Shown here piece after piece: positions 44,206 through 52,983 of a stretch of 64,000 nucleotides of DNA (its first letter is position 1; each line of letters begins with the position of its first letter). The notes under the pieces are model-generated. The model was not told where the DNA came from. It saw nothing but the letters and a program-made list of their open reading frames with translations, and ran no database searches. This DNA comes from Streptomyces griseoluteus. GTDB lineage: Bacteria > Actinomycetota > Actinomycetes > Streptomycetales > Streptomycetaceae. A program made the position numbers and the translations under genes. The stretch lies in assembly GCF_004784465.1 (NCBI RefSeq), contig NZ_SRRU01000001.1:620001-684000 (forward strand). Direction: 5' to 3'.

Positions 44206-45246
44206 TCAGCCGAGGCGCTTGCGGTCCTCCTCGTCCCAGGTGCGGGTGTCGCGGGGCTCGACGTAGGGCTCCTCGTCGGCCGGGTGACCACCGGCGATGG
44301 CGCGGTGGCGGCTCATCTCCGCGTCGAACTCCAGGCCGAGCAGGATGGCCAGGTTGGTGAGCCACAGCCACACCAGGAAGACGATCACGCCCGCGATGGC
44401 GCCGTAGGTCTTGTTGTAGGAGGAGAAGTTCGCCACGTACAGCGCGAAGGCCGCCGAGGCGATCAGCCAGACGACCAGGGCGAGGAAGCTGCCCGGAGTG
44501 ATCCAGCGGATGCTGCGGATCTTGGCGTTCGGGGTCGCCCAGAACAGGATCGCGATCATGATCGTGACCAGGACGGCGAGCACGGGCCACTTGGCGATCG
44601 ACCACACCGTCAGGAACGTGTCGCCGATGCCCAGCGTGGTGCCGACCTGCCGGGCCACGCTGCCGGTGAGGACGACGATCAGCGCGCTGATCACGGCGAT
44701 GACCATGAGCACCACGGTCACCCCCAGCCGCACGGGCAGCAGCTTCCACACCGGACGGCCCTCGGGCACGTCGTACACGGCGTTGGCGCTGCGGATGAAG
44801 GCGGCCACGTAACCGGAGGCCGACCACACCGCGAGCGCCAGACCCACGAGCGCCATGACCGAGCCGACCCCGCCCTTGCCCTGCATCTGCTGCACGGCGG
44901 CACGCAGGACCTCGCGGGCGGGCCCGGGGGCGAGCTGCTGGATGTTGGTCAGCACCTTCTGGGTCGTGGACCGGCCGGCCAGCCCGAGCAGAGAGACCAG
45001 CGCGAGCAGTGCCGGGAAGAGCGCGAGAACACCGTAGTAGGTCAGCGACGCCGCCCGGTCGACCAGCTCGTCCTTCTGGAACTCCTTCACGGTGCCCTTG
45101 AGCACCGCACCCCAGGAACGCGCGGGCATATCCGTCGGCGAGTCCGGCGCCCGCCGCTCCACCTGCTCCGTCGGGCCGAGGCCCGTGTCCTGCCCGGCCG
45201 ACTCGTCCTCGTCACGGGACCCGAATCCCCTCAGCGATTTCTCCAT
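44206..45246 (-). CDS. YihY/BrkB-family membrane protein
   Basis: A 346-residue protein with a ~45-residue charged N-terminus, six membrane helices and a charged C-terminus (DEEDRKRLG). Family parts are AASLTYYGVLALFPALLAL and WLWLTNLAILLGLEFDAE. Its function is not settled; it is not ribonuclease BN, an old mis-annotation. ATG at 45246. Converges on the DUF952 gene. Confidence 0.88.
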   Translation of the reverse strand: MEKSLRGFGSRDEDESAGQDTGLGPTEQVERRAPDSPTDMPARSWGAVLKGTVKEFQKDELVDRAASLTYYGVLALFPALLALVSLLGLAGRSTTQKVLTNIQQLAPGPAREVLRAAVQQMQGKGGVGSVMALVGLALAVWSASGYVAAFIRSANAVYDVPEGRPVWKLLPVRLGVTVVLMVIAVISALIVVLTGSVARQVGTTLGIGDTFLTVWSIAKWPVLAVLVTIMIAILFWATPNAKIRSIRWITPGSFLALVVWLIASAAFALYVANFSSYNKTYGAIAGVIVFLVWLWLTNLAILLGLEFDAEMSRHRAIAGGHPADEEPYVEPRDTRTWDEEDRKRLG

Positions 45247-45361
45247 GCCTGCCGGATGTCCCGTGAGCGGCCGCCTATGTCGGCGCGGTTCAGCCCAGCA
45301 CGGTCTCCAGCGGTCCCCGACCTTCTGCGGCTGCGTCGGCACCGACCCCCTCCTCCCGGTC

Positions 45362-45404
45362 GACGTCGGCCTTCAAGGACAATCACGTCCTGAAGGCCGA
45401 CGTC
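45362..45404 (-). terminator. Long hairpin after the secreted M15-like gene
   Basis: GACGTCGGCCTTCA and complement form a 14-bp stem, extended by AGGAC/GTCCT with a bulge. It lies 56 bases after the minus-strand stop at 45460. Confidence 0.75.
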
Positions 45405-45459
45405 ACGCCGAAAACCGGATGAGGAAACGACGCCCGAATCCGGACCGGGACCCCGGGAG

Positions 45460-46140
45460 TTACCGCTCGGACCGCGCCTTACGTGCCCTGCGCACACGGG
45501 CGGGGTCGAAGGCGTCAATGGCCCCCGCGCCCTGGCCTGGCGTCGCGTCCCAGCCGATGATGCGACGGGCGAGGCGCTCCAGCCGCGGGTCACCGGGGCG
45601 TACACCGATGTGGAAGTGGGACTCCTTGACCGGCGTCAGCTCGCCACCCCAGGCGACGACACCTTCGCAGTCCGCGAGGATGTCCTGGACGATGGTCTTC
45701 TCCCGTTCGGTCAACCCTGTACCCGGCTGCGCTCCGAGGGGGTAGAAGAGCGGCCGGATGGCCAGGGCCGTTCCCGAGAGGTGGTTGCTCTCGAAGGGGG
45801 CCCCGACACTGCGGTCGGTGGTGTGCCCTTGGAGGTCACCGACGCGCAGCGTGTCGATCTCGTAGGAGAAGCGGCGCGCGACGTACAGGAGGACGGTGGC
45901 GACGTCGCCATCCAGAAGGGGGACTTCCGCCTTCTCGGCGCCCTCCACACGGTGGCGGGTGGCCTGCTCCACGACGGGCCACCCGTTGGCGGAGGTGGAT
46001 CTGTTCCATCTCCCGGCGGCCGCTGCGGGTGCAGCGGCGGTGGCGGTTCCGGTGCCCGAGAGCACCACTCCGGCCGTCAGGCCGGTGCCGAGCAGGAGGG
46101 CCTGCCGACGGGTCAGACGGAGTGTCGACGCCTCGTTCAC
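45460..46140 (-). CDS. Tat-exported protein, peptidase M15-like
   Basis: A 226-residue protein starting with a twin-arginine signal (LRLTRRQALLLGTGLTAG). The mature part has SNHLSGTALAI, then GVVAWGGE and SHFHIGV, resembling D-Ala-D-Ala carboxypeptidases (M15). The position where M15 enzymes have an Asp zinc ligand is Ile, so activity is doubtful. The GTG start overlaps the stop of the upstream gene (GTGA). It should sit outside the membrane. Its genomic setting is an accessory patch. Confidence 0.65.
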   Translation of the reverse strand: MNEASTLRLTRRQALLLGTGLTAGVVLSGTGTATAAAPAAAAGRWNRSTSANGWPVVEQATRHRVEGAEKAEVPLLDGDVATVLLYVARRFSYEIDTLRVGDLQGHTTDRSVGAPFESNHLSGTALAIRPLFYPLGAQPGTGLTEREKTIVQDILADCEGVVAWGGELTPVKESHFHIGVRPGDPRLERLARRIIGWDATPGQGAGAIDAFDPARVRRARKARSER

Positions 46141-46541
46141 GATGTGTGTCCGTTCCTGTATTGGTCGCGGATGGCCATGGCGGCACAGATGAGGGTGATG
46201 GCGATGCAGGCGTAGATCAGCGGGTTGGCGAAGGCCGGGACGAAGCTGTAGCTGTGCCCGTCGTCCCAGTGGCAGGTGGCGGTCAGCGGAAAGGCGCTCT
46301 GCTCGAACCAGTCCGCGTTGCGCGGAGGCTGGACCGCTTCCCGGCCGCACCCCTTGGCGAAGTCGACGGGGACGACGAACCAGAGGAGGGTGGCCGCGTA
46401 GACGAGCACCGAGCCCGTCGTGGAGAAGAGCAAGCCGGCCGGCCAGCGACTCCCACGGCGCCACAGGGTGATTCCACGCCCGACGAGGAAGACGGGTGCG
46501 AGAAGGGCCACGAGGATCACCATGGCGATGACAGTCAGCAT
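46137..46541 (-). CDS. Three-helix membrane protein, unknown
   Basis: A 134-residue protein with three hydrophobic segments and a ~55-residue outer loop holding two cysteines (FAKGCGRE and LTATCHWDDG), possibly a disulfide. ATG at 46541 has GGAGATG upstream. Coupled by GTGA to the Tat-exported gene, so the two may work together at the cell surface. I do not recognise a family. Confidence 0.6.
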   Translation of the reverse strand: MLTVIAMVILVALLAPVFLVGRGITLWRRGSRWPAGLLFSTTGSVLVYAATLLWFVVPVDFAKGCGREAVQPPRNADWFEQSAFPLTATCHWDDGHSYSFVPAFANPLIYACIAITLICAAMAIRDQYRNGHTS

Positions 46542-46563
46542 CACATCTCCAGGCCGGGACGCC

Positions 46564-47053
46564 TCATGCGCTCTCCAACGCGGCCCGTGAAACGAGCACA
46601 TCGGCGAATCCCTGGCAGAACTCGGTCAACTTGTCGGCGGGGAGGGTGGCGGGCGGCATGAAGAACGCCGTGCCGGACGTGCTCTTGATGAGCCACAGGC
46701 GGCCCCCGTCGATGGTGGGGTCGTAGTCCATCACGAGCGCGGTGCGCGCGATGTCGGTGGCACTGTTACGGGAGCCACCGAACCGGCTGCTCAGGTAGTG
46801 GGTGAAACGGGACTTGCCGCCGTCCTCCAGGTAATGCTCGCGCACCGCGGTGGTGAGCGGCACACCGGCCAGGACACGCTCGGCGATGAGGTAGGCGTCC
46901 GCGTCGACCAGCATGTCGCTGAAGCCGAAGCTCGAAGCGACGCCGATTTTGGCCAGGCGGTCCTGGCAGTAGGTGTAGCCGGAGGAATAGCGGTCGCTTG
47001 CCCGGACGGTGGGCGTCGGCGTCCAGAGCGAAGGAGTCGGAGCCGTTGCTCAC
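46564..47053 (-). pseudogene. Frameshifted hypothetical gene
   Basis: Two overlapping frames look like one protein. A GTG at 47053 with AAGGAG six bases upstream begins VSNGSDSFALDADAHR. The protein-like sequence then continues one base out of frame as SDRYSSGYTYCQDRLAKIG and on to the stop at 46564; no good start exists in that second frame until 46914. A single-base insertion or two-base deletion near 46985-47015 would explain it, or a sequencing error. The product is not recognised. Confidence 0.55.
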
Positions 47054-47144
47054 CGTGTACTCCTTGACCTGGTTGAAGGCCCAGTTCTGCGGCAGCGGGA
47101 AGGGGAACGGGGCTTGGGAGGCATTCCGGGGGGGCGAGGAAGAC

Positions 47145-47202
47145 GACCGCACCCGGGCCGCCATGGACGCCGTGCTCGGCGGCCTGCGGACCGGGTGCGG
47201 TC
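47145..47202 (-). terminator. sodN terminator
   Basis: GACCGCACCCGG and its complement form a 12-bp outer stem, with GCCGCC/GGCGGC inside. It begins about 30 bases after the sodN stop on the minus strand. Confidence 0.8.
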
Positions 47203-47231
47203 ACGTAGTCACAAAAGCTGGACCCGAAGGA
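47145..47231 (-). ncRNA. Possible s-SodF-type small RNA from the sodN 3' UTR
   Basis: In S. coelicolor a stable ~90-nt RNA processed from the sodN 3' UTR pairs with and lowers sodF mRNA. Here the segment from the sodN stop to its strong terminator is 87 nt, the right size, and begins with a U/C-rich stretch before the hairpin. The sodF target is not in the window, so pairing cannot be checked. Confidence 0.45.
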
Positions 47232-47627
47232 TCAGGCCTTCTTCGTCTCCCAGAAGATCTTGTCGATCTGGGCGATGTAGTCCAGGGCCTTCTGGCCCGT
47301 CGCCGGGTCGGTGGAGGCCTTGGCGGCGGAGAGGGACTTGACCGCCTCGTTGATGAGCGTGTGCAGCTCGGGGTAGCTCTCGAAGTGCGGCGGCTTGAAG
47401 TAGTCGCTCCAGAGCACGTCCAGGTGGTGCTTGGCCAGCTCGGCGCGCTGCTCCTTGATCACCGTGGCACGGATCTGGAAGTGCAGGTCGTCGTTGGCGG
47501 CCATCTTCTCCTGGATGGCCTTCACCGACTCCGCCTCGATGCGGGCCTGGGCGGGGTCGTACACACCGCAGGGCAGGTCGCAGTGGGCGCTGACCTTGAC
47601 CTTGGGGGCAAACAGGCGGGAAAGCAT
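47232..47627 (-). CDS. sodN: Nickel superoxide dismutase
   Basis: A 131-residue precursor. A 14-residue propeptide (MLSRLFAPKVKVSA) is followed by HCDLPCGVY, the nickel hook: His1, Cys2 and Cys6 of the mature enzyme bind Ni. It removes superoxide in the cytosol as a hexamer. The propeptide is cut by SodX, encoded divergently next door. ATG at 47627. In Streptomyces it is made when nickel is present, opposite to the iron enzyme SodF. Confidence 0.97.
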   Translation of the reverse strand: MLSRLFAPKVKVSAHCDLPCGVYDPAQARIEAESVKAIQEKMAANDDLHFQIRATVIKEQRAELAKHHLDVLWSDYFKPPHFESYPELHTLINEAVKSLSAAKASTDPATGQKALDYIAQIDKIFWETKKA

Positions 47628-47771
47628 GGAGCGTTCCTTCCTCGTGATCGTCTTCTCAGGTGGGACATTACTCCCTGAGGGACTGGTTTTCCCGAGTGCC
47701 CCCCAGGGCTTAGGACAAAAGTCCGGGGTCAGACTGGGACTGTGGAGGAACGGACCGGGGAGGTGCCGGGG

Positions 47772-48203
47772 ATGCCGGAGCTGCCGCAGGAGACCGAGCG
47801 GGGCAGAGCGCTGCCGCCCTTCGGGCTCGCCGAGGTCACGGGCCCCTCCATGGTGCCCACGCTCCACCACGGGGACCGCCTGCTGCTGCGGTACGGCGCT
47901 CCCGTCCGGCCGGGACAGATCGTCGTCCTGCGCCACCCCTTCCAGCAGGACCTGCTGGTCGTCAAGCGGGCGGTGGAGCGGCGCGAGGGCGGCTGGTGGG
48001 TGCTCGGCGACAACCCGTACGCCGGCGGGGACAGCACCGACTACGGGGTCGTGCCCGAGGAGCTGATCCTGGGGCGGGCCTGGCTGCGCTACCGCCCGCC
48101 GGCCGGGCGGCGCTCGCCGCTGGCGGTGGTGCGCTGGGCGCTCTCCGCGGCCAGACCGCTGCTGTCGGACCGGTCGGCGGCCAGGCGCTTCCGGGCGCGG
48201 TAG
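47772..48203 (+). CDS. sodX: Nickel-type SOD maturation protease SodX
   Basis: A 143-residue S24/S26-like protease without membrane anchor. The Ser is in GPSMVPTL near residue 28 and the Lys in VVKRAV. Later GDNPYAGGDSTDYG is typical of signal-peptidase folds. It trims the SodN propeptide. ATG at 47772 has GGGGAGG eight bases upstream; GTG at 47742 would add ten residues. Its 3' end overlaps the convergent CGNR gene by 115 bp. Confidence 0.93.
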   Translation: MPELPQETERGRALPPFGLAEVTGPSMVPTLHHGDRLLLRYGAPVRPGQIVVLRHPFQQDLLVVKRAVERREGGWWVLGDNPYAGGDSTDYGVVPEELILGRAWLRYRPPAGRRSPLAVVRWALSAARPLLSDRSAARRFRAR

Positions 48204-48736
48204 GCGGCGACGTTCGCGCGGGTCGCGCAGCGGTCGGAGCAGTAGCGGCGGGAGCGGTTGGTGGAGGTGTCCAGGTAGGCGTTCCGGCAGGGGGCGGCCT
48301 GGCACAGGCCCAGCCGGTCGACGCCGTACTCGGTCAGATGGAACGCCAGCCCCATGGCGGCGATGGCCGCGTAGCCCGCGGTCGCGTTCGACGGGTGATC
48401 GGCCAGGTGCATGTGCCACAGCGGGCGGCCGTCGTCGTCGCGGTGGTCGTGGCCGGAGATCTGCGGGCTGACCGGGAACTCCAGCAGCAGGGAGTTCAGC
48501 AGGTCCACGGCCAGCGTCTCGTCCCCCTCGTCCGCCGCCTCGAACACCGCGCGCAGCCTGCCGCGGACCGAACGGAAGCGCGTGACATCGGCGTCGGTGG
48601 CGCGGCGCGCCGCCGACGCGTTCCCGCCGAAGAGGTCGCGCACGGCCTCCACCGAGGTCAGGGAGTCCTTGCCCTGGCCCGGCTCCTCGCTGTTGACGAG
48701 GCGTACGGCGTAGTCCGAGTAATGGGCCAGTTCCAC
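48089..48736 (-). CDS. CGNR zinc-finger / ABATE-domain regulator
   Basis: A 215-residue protein. The N-terminal ABATE-like helical domain begins MELAHYSDYAVRLVN, and the C-terminal zinc finger is CQAAPCRNAYLD...RRYCSDRCATRANVAAYRAR. Family members are thought to be stress-related transcription regulators. ATG at 48736. Its last ~38 codons overlap sodX on the other strand. Confidence 0.85.
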   Translation of the reverse strand: MELAHYSDYAVRLVNSEEPGQGKDSLTSVEAVRDLFGGNASAARRATDADVTRFRSVRGRLRAVFEAADEGDETLAVDLLNSLLLEFPVSPQISGHDHRDDDGRPLWHMHLADHPSNATAGYAAIAAMGLAFHLTEYGVDRLGLCQAAPCRNAYLDTSTNRSRRYCSDRCATRANVAAYRARKRLAADRSDSSGLAAESAQRTTASGERRPAGGR

Positions 48737-48837
48737 TTGTAGTCCTTACGGGAGCGCTCTATGGTCGTGTCTGCGGTCGAGTAATGGCCGGACGCACTTC
48801 CAGGGTATTACGCGTGCGCGGGAGGGGATGGGGAATC

Positions 48838-49599
48838 GTGACCACCATAGGTACGGGGACGGACTGGGCCGCCTGGCAGGAGAGCTGGGACCGCCAGCAG
48901 GAGTGGTACATGCCCGACCGCGAGGAGCGGTTCCGGGTCATGCTCGACATGGTGGAGGCGTTCGCCGGCACGGCCCCGCGCGTGCTCGACCTCGCGTGCG
49001 GTACGGGCACGATCACCGCGCGGCTGCTGGCCCGGTTCCCGGAGGCGACCAGCACCGGGGTCGACCTCGATCCGGCCCTGCTCGCCATCGCCCGCGGCAC
49101 GTTCGCGGGCGACGACCGGGTGACCTTGGTCGAGGCCGACCTCAAGGACGCCGACTGGCCGGCGGCGCTGCCGTACGACTCCTACGACGCCGTGCTCACC
49201 GCCACCGCCCTGCACTGGCTGCGCACCGAGCCGCTCACCGTGCTGTACGGGCAGCTCGCGGGGCTGGTGCGGGAGGGTGGGGTGTTCATGAACGCCGATC
49301 ACATGACCGACGAGTCCACGCCCCGCATCAACGCCGCCGAACGCGCCCAGCGGCACGCCCAGATGGACCGGGCCAAGCGGGACGGGGCCCTCGACTGGGC
49401 CGAATGGTGGCAGCTCGCCGGCCAGGACCCGGTCCTCGCCGGCCCCACCGCCCGCCGCTTCGAGATCTACGGCGAACACGCCGACGGCGACACCCCGTCC
49501 GCCTCCTGGCACGCCTTTGCCCTCCGCGAGCAGGGCTTCGGCGAGGCCCGGCCGGTGTGGTGCTCGCCCTCGGACTCGCTGGTGCTGGCGCTGAAGTGA
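48838..49599 (+). CDS. SAM-dependent methyltransferase
   Basis: A 253-residue class I methyltransferase with motif I VLDLACGTGTITARLL near residue 45, acidic post-I DLDPALL, and motif IV VLTATALHWL. The tryptophan after His in the last motif is typical of trans-aconitate methyltransferase-like enzymes. The substrate is unknown. The GTG start at 48838 has GGAGGGG upstream. Confidence 0.85.
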   Translation: MTTIGTGTDWAAWQESWDRQQEWYMPDREERFRVMLDMVEAFAGTAPRVLDLACGTGTITARLLARFPEATSTGVDLDPALLAIARGTFAGDDRVTLVEADLKDADWPAALPYDSYDAVLTATALHWLRTEPLTVLYGQLAGLVREGGVFMNADHMTDESTPRINAAERAQRHAQMDRAKRDGALDWAEWWQLAGQDPVLAGPTARRFEIYGEHADGDTPSASWHAFALREQGFGEARPVWCSPSDSLVLALK

Positions 49600-49608
49600 C
49601 GCACGGAA

Positions 49609-49642
49609 GAGGGGCGGTACGGGGTGACCCGTACCGCCCCTC
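49609..49642. terminator. Convergent terminator, methyltransferase / ABC operon
   Basis: A 15-bp perfect stem (GAGGGGCGGTACGGG) with a 4-base loop lies between the two convergent stops. Confidence 0.85.
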
Positions 49643-49658
49643 GGTGTGTCCGTGACGG

Positions 49659-50462
49659 CTACAGCACCTTCGACAGGAACGACTGGGTGCGTTCGTGCCG
49701 GGGGTTGGTGAGGACGTCCCGGGGGTGGCCGGACTCGACGACCACTCCGCCGTCCATGAAGACCAGGCTGTCGCCGACCTCGCGGGCGAAGCCCATCTCG
49801 TGGGTGACGACGACCATCGTCATGCCGGACTCGGCGAGGTCGCGCATGACGTCGAGGACGTCACCGACCAGCTCCGGGTCGAGCGCCGAGGTGGGCTCGT
49901 CGAAGAGCATCAGCTTGGGCTCCATGGCGAGGGCCCGGGCGATCGCCACGCGCTGCTGCTGGCCGCCGGAGAGCTGCGAGGGGTAGTTGCCGGCCTTGTC
50001 GCCGAGGCCCACCCGCTCCAGGAGCTGCATCGCCTGCTCCTGCGCCGCCCGCTTGGAGACGCCCTTGACCTGCACGGGTGCCTCGGCGACGTTCTCCGCG
50101 GCCGTCATGTGCGGGAAGAGGTTGAAGCGCTGGAAGACCATGCCGATGTCCCGGCGCTTCAGCGCGACCTCGCTGTCCCGCAGCTCGTACAGCTTGTCGC
50201 CCTTCTGGCGGTAGCCGACCAGCTCGCCGTCGACGTACAGGCGGCCGGCGTTGACCTTCTCCAGGTGGTTGATGCACCTCAGGAATGTCGACTTGCCGGA
50301 GCCCGAGGGGCCGATGAGGCAGAACACCTCGCCCGGCTTCACCTCCAGGTCGATGCCCTTGAGCACCTCGACCGCGCCGAAGGACTTGTGCACACCCTCG
50401 GACTTCACCATCGGCACGACCGCCTTCGGCGGGGTGTCGTTCTTGCTCAGCTTGTCGCTCAT
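49659..50462 (-). CDS. Polar amino acid ABC transporter, ATPase
   Basis: A 267-residue GlnQ-type ATPase. Walker [10 protein letters not shown], signature LSGGQQQR, Walker [13 protein letters not shown] and the switch His in VVTHEM are all intact. The start overlaps the permease stop (ATGA). It powers uptake of a polar amino acid, perhaps glutamate or glutamine. Confidence 0.93.
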   Translation of the reverse strand: MSDKLSKNDTPPKAVVPMVKSEGVHKSFGAVEVLKGIDLEVKPGEVFCLIGPSGSGKSTFLRCINHLEKVNAGRLYVDGELVGYRQKGDKLYELRDSEVALKRRDIGMVFQRFNLFPHMTAAENVAEAPVQVKGVSKRAAQEQAMQLLERVGLGDKAGNYPSQLSGGQQQRVAIARALAMEPKLMLFDEPTSALDPELVGDVLDVMRDLAESGMTMVVVTHEMGFAREVGDSLVFMDGGVVVESGHPRDVLTNPRHERTQSFLSKVL

Positions 50463-51394
50463 GCCGCGCCTCCCTTCGGACGGCCCAGGGAGAACATGTT
50501 CGCCTTCACCTTCTGCCAGGGAGTGGCAGGCAGTTGACGGCTGGAGCCTCGGGCGTAGTAGCGCTCGATGTAGAACTGGCCGACGCTCAGGATCGAGGTC
50601 ATGATCAGGTACCAGGCGGCGGCGAGGAAGTACATCTCCACCGGTGCGCCGGAGTTCTGGCCGATGTCCTGGGCGTAGCGGAAGAGTTCGGGATACTGGA
50701 CGGCCGCCACGAGCGAGGTCGTCTTCAGCATGTTGATCACTTCGTTGCCCGTGGGCGGCACGATCACGCGCATCGCCTGCGGGATCACGACCCGGCGCAG
50801 CGTCTTGGCGTGGCTCATGCCCAGCGCGTGGGACGCCTCGGTCTGGCCCTCGTCCACGGCGAGCAGACCGGCACGGCAGATCTCCGCCATGTACGCGGCC
50901 TCGTTGAGGCCGAGGCCGAGCAGCGCCGTCAGCAGCGGCGTCATGAAGTCCGACCAGTAGTTCTTGTAGATCGGGCCCAGGTTGATGTACTCGAAGACGA
51001 GTCCCAGGTTGAACCACAGGAACAGCTGCACCAGCACCGGGGTGCCACGGAAGAACCAGATGTAGAACCAGGCGATCGACGAGGTCACCGGGTTCTTCGA
51101 CAGCCGCATCACCGCGAGGACGATGCCGCCCACGATGCCGATCACCATCGACAGGACCGTCAGCAGCAGGGTCTTGCCGACGCCGGTCAGGATGCGGTCG
51201 TCGAAGAAGTAGTCCGGGATCGCGTGCCAGTTGATCTTGCCCTGGCTGAAGGCGTACACGATCGCCGCGAGCAGCGCGATGGCGATGACGGCGGACACGT
51301 ACCGCCCGTAGTGCTTGACCGGGATGGCCTTGATGGCCTCCGGCGCGGCCGGGGGAGCGCTCTGGCCCCCGGCCGTCTTCTCGATCTCAGTCAC
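50459..51394 (-). CDS. Polar amino acid ABC transporter, permease
   Basis: A 311-residue permease of the His/Glu/Gln/Arg family with about five to six helices. The EAA loop [20 protein letters not shown] contacts the ATPase. The N-terminal ~35 residues are cytoplasmic. Only one permease gene is present, so it probably works as a homodimer. It follows the binding protein gene by 37 bp. Confidence 0.92.
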   Translation of the reverse strand: MTEIEKTAGGQSAPPAAPEAIKAIPVKHYGRYVSAVIAIALLAAIVYAFSQGKINWHAIPDYFFDDRILTGVGKTLLLTVLSMVIGIVGGIVLAVMRLSKNPVTSSIAWFYIWFFRGTPVLVQLFLWFNLGLVFEYINLGPIYKNYWSDFMTPLLTALLGLGLNEAAYMAEICRAGLLAVDEGQTEASHALGMSHAKTLRRVVIPQAMRVIVPPTGNEVINMLKTTSLVAAVQYPELFRYAQDIGQNSGAPVEMYFLAAAWYLIMTSILSVGQFYIERYYARGSSRQLPATPWQKVKANMFSLGRPKGGAA

Positions 51395-51431
51395 AGGTAT
51401 TGCCTCTCGGTGGCCGCTGAGGTTCCGCGGA

Positions 51432-52385
51432 TCACTTGCCGCCGTTGATCGCGGCTTCCTTGACGGCGCCGTCCTGCGCGCCCCACTTCTGGAGGATCTT
51501 CGCGTACTCGCCGTTCTTGATGATCGCGTTCAGCGCGGCCTTCAGGGCGTCACGCAACTGCGTGTCCTTCTTGGCGACCGCGATGCCGTACGGGGCCGCC
51601 TCGACCTGGTCGCCCACGACCTCGAAGTCCTTGCCGCCGCCGGAGGTCTTCACCGCGTAGGCGGCGACCGGGAAGTCGGAGGAGGCGGCGTCCACACCGC
51701 CGGAGCGCAGCCGGGTCTGGGACTGCTGGTCGTCGTCGAACGGCTCGATGCTGATTTTCTTGCCGGCCGGACACTTCTTGGTCTCCTGCTTGGCCAGGTC
51801 CTCCGAGACCGTGCCGCGCTGGACGGCGAGCTTCTTGCCGCACAGGTCCGACCAGTCGGTGATGCCCTTGGTCTCGCCCTTGCGCGTGTAGATGGAGACG
51901 CCGGCCGTCAGGTAGTCGACGAAGTCGACGCCCTCGCCGACCTTCTTGCCCGTGTCGGGGTCGACGCCCTCCTGACGGTTCTTGTTGTCGGTCATCGCGG
52001 ACATGGCCATGTTGAACCGGCCGGAGCGCAGACCGGTGAGCAGTCCGTCGAACGTGCCGTCCTCGAAGCTGAACTTCACACCGAGCTGGTCACCGAGGGC
52101 GGTGGCGAGGTCCGGGTCGATGCCGACGACCTTGCCGGAGGAGTCCTTGAACTCGACCGGGGCGTAGTGGATGTCGGAACCGACCTTGATCTCGCCCTTG
52201 TCCCGGATGTCGGAGGGCAGCAGCTTGGCGAGGGGCGCGGTGGAGGAGGCGCTGCCGGAGCCGGAGTCCTTGGCCTTCGTCTGGTCACCGCAGCCGGTGA
52301 GGAGCAGGGTGCCTGCGACCGCGATCGCACCGGCCGCTGCGATCCGGGACCGTGCGGTCGTACGACGGGTGGAGCTTGCGGTCAT
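51432..52385 (-). CDS. Polar amino acid ABC transporter, binding lipoprotein
   Basis: A 317-residue solute-binding protein. The signal has basic residues (RRTTARSR), a hydrophobic core and lipobox LLTGC. The mature part has the SBP_bac_3 fold (KVGSDIHYAPVEF, GIDPDLATALG). The ligand is probably an acidic or amide amino acid. ATG at 52385 follows GGAGGAACC. First gene of the three-gene operon. Confidence 0.92.
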   Translation of the reverse strand: MTASSTRRTTARSRIAAAGAIAVAGTLLLTGCGDQTKAKDSGSGSASSTAPLAKLLPSDIRDKGEIKVGSDIHYAPVEFKDSSGKVVGIDPDLATALGDQLGVKFSFEDGTFDGLLTGLRSGRFNMAMSAMTDNKNRQEGVDPDTGKKVGEGVDFVDYLTAGVSIYTRKGETKGITDWSDLCGKKLAVQRGTVSEDLAKQETKKCPAGKKISIEPFDDDQQSQTRLRSGGVDAASSDFPVAAYAVKTSGGGKDFEVVGDQVEAAPYGIAVAKKDTQLRDALKAALNAIIKNGEYAKILQKWGAQDGAVKEAAINGGK

Positions 52386-52983
52386 CGTGGTTCCTCCGGC
52401 GGATGGGAAGAGAAGACGTACCGATGGGGTCGACGAGAACACACACCTTCGGGTGCCGCGACCTCGTGGGTTTACGGCATCCTGCCATTCGGACTACGCC
52501 ATTCAGGGTCGTCACAATGTCAAAATCGGATAACGGGTGACCGAGAACCGCATCAGGTCGGTACATCCGCGCTCCATTCAGACCGGATGATCTGCGGAAA
52601 TACGCTGTTCACACCGGAAGATCCACAGGGGGTCTCACGATCCGGACGGCCGGTGTGCGGTGATTGAGGGGATTCGCGCGGCGGTTGAGGTTCCTCTGAG
52701 GTGCGCCCGCGGGCCCTCTGTGCGAGGGGTGTGCGGAGGCGTGGGAGGGCCGGGCGGCTTTCCGGGGCGACATGTGACCTTGCGCCTAATGGACTCGTGG
52801 TCCGCCCGTCCGTCCGGTATGAAGGTTCTTTACACCCCTCATCCGGGGCTCAGGGCGCGTGTGCGGCGCGCCCGTCGCGTATGTGCTCGTACGTATCCGT
52901 CAATCGAGCCGTGCGCGGTGCCCGCCCACTCCTCACCCGGAGTGGTCGACCCTCAACCATGCATACCTAAGGGGTAAGACAAA
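52386..52983. other. Long intergenic region, ABC operon / malic enzyme
   Basis: About 600 bp between divergent genes. A TTGACA on the minus strand at 52518-52523 could be the -35 of the ABC operon; its -10 is unclear. No ORF with Streptomyces codon bias is present. Downstream parts must hold the malic enzyme promoter, whose start has TAAGGGG upstream. Confidence 0.5.
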
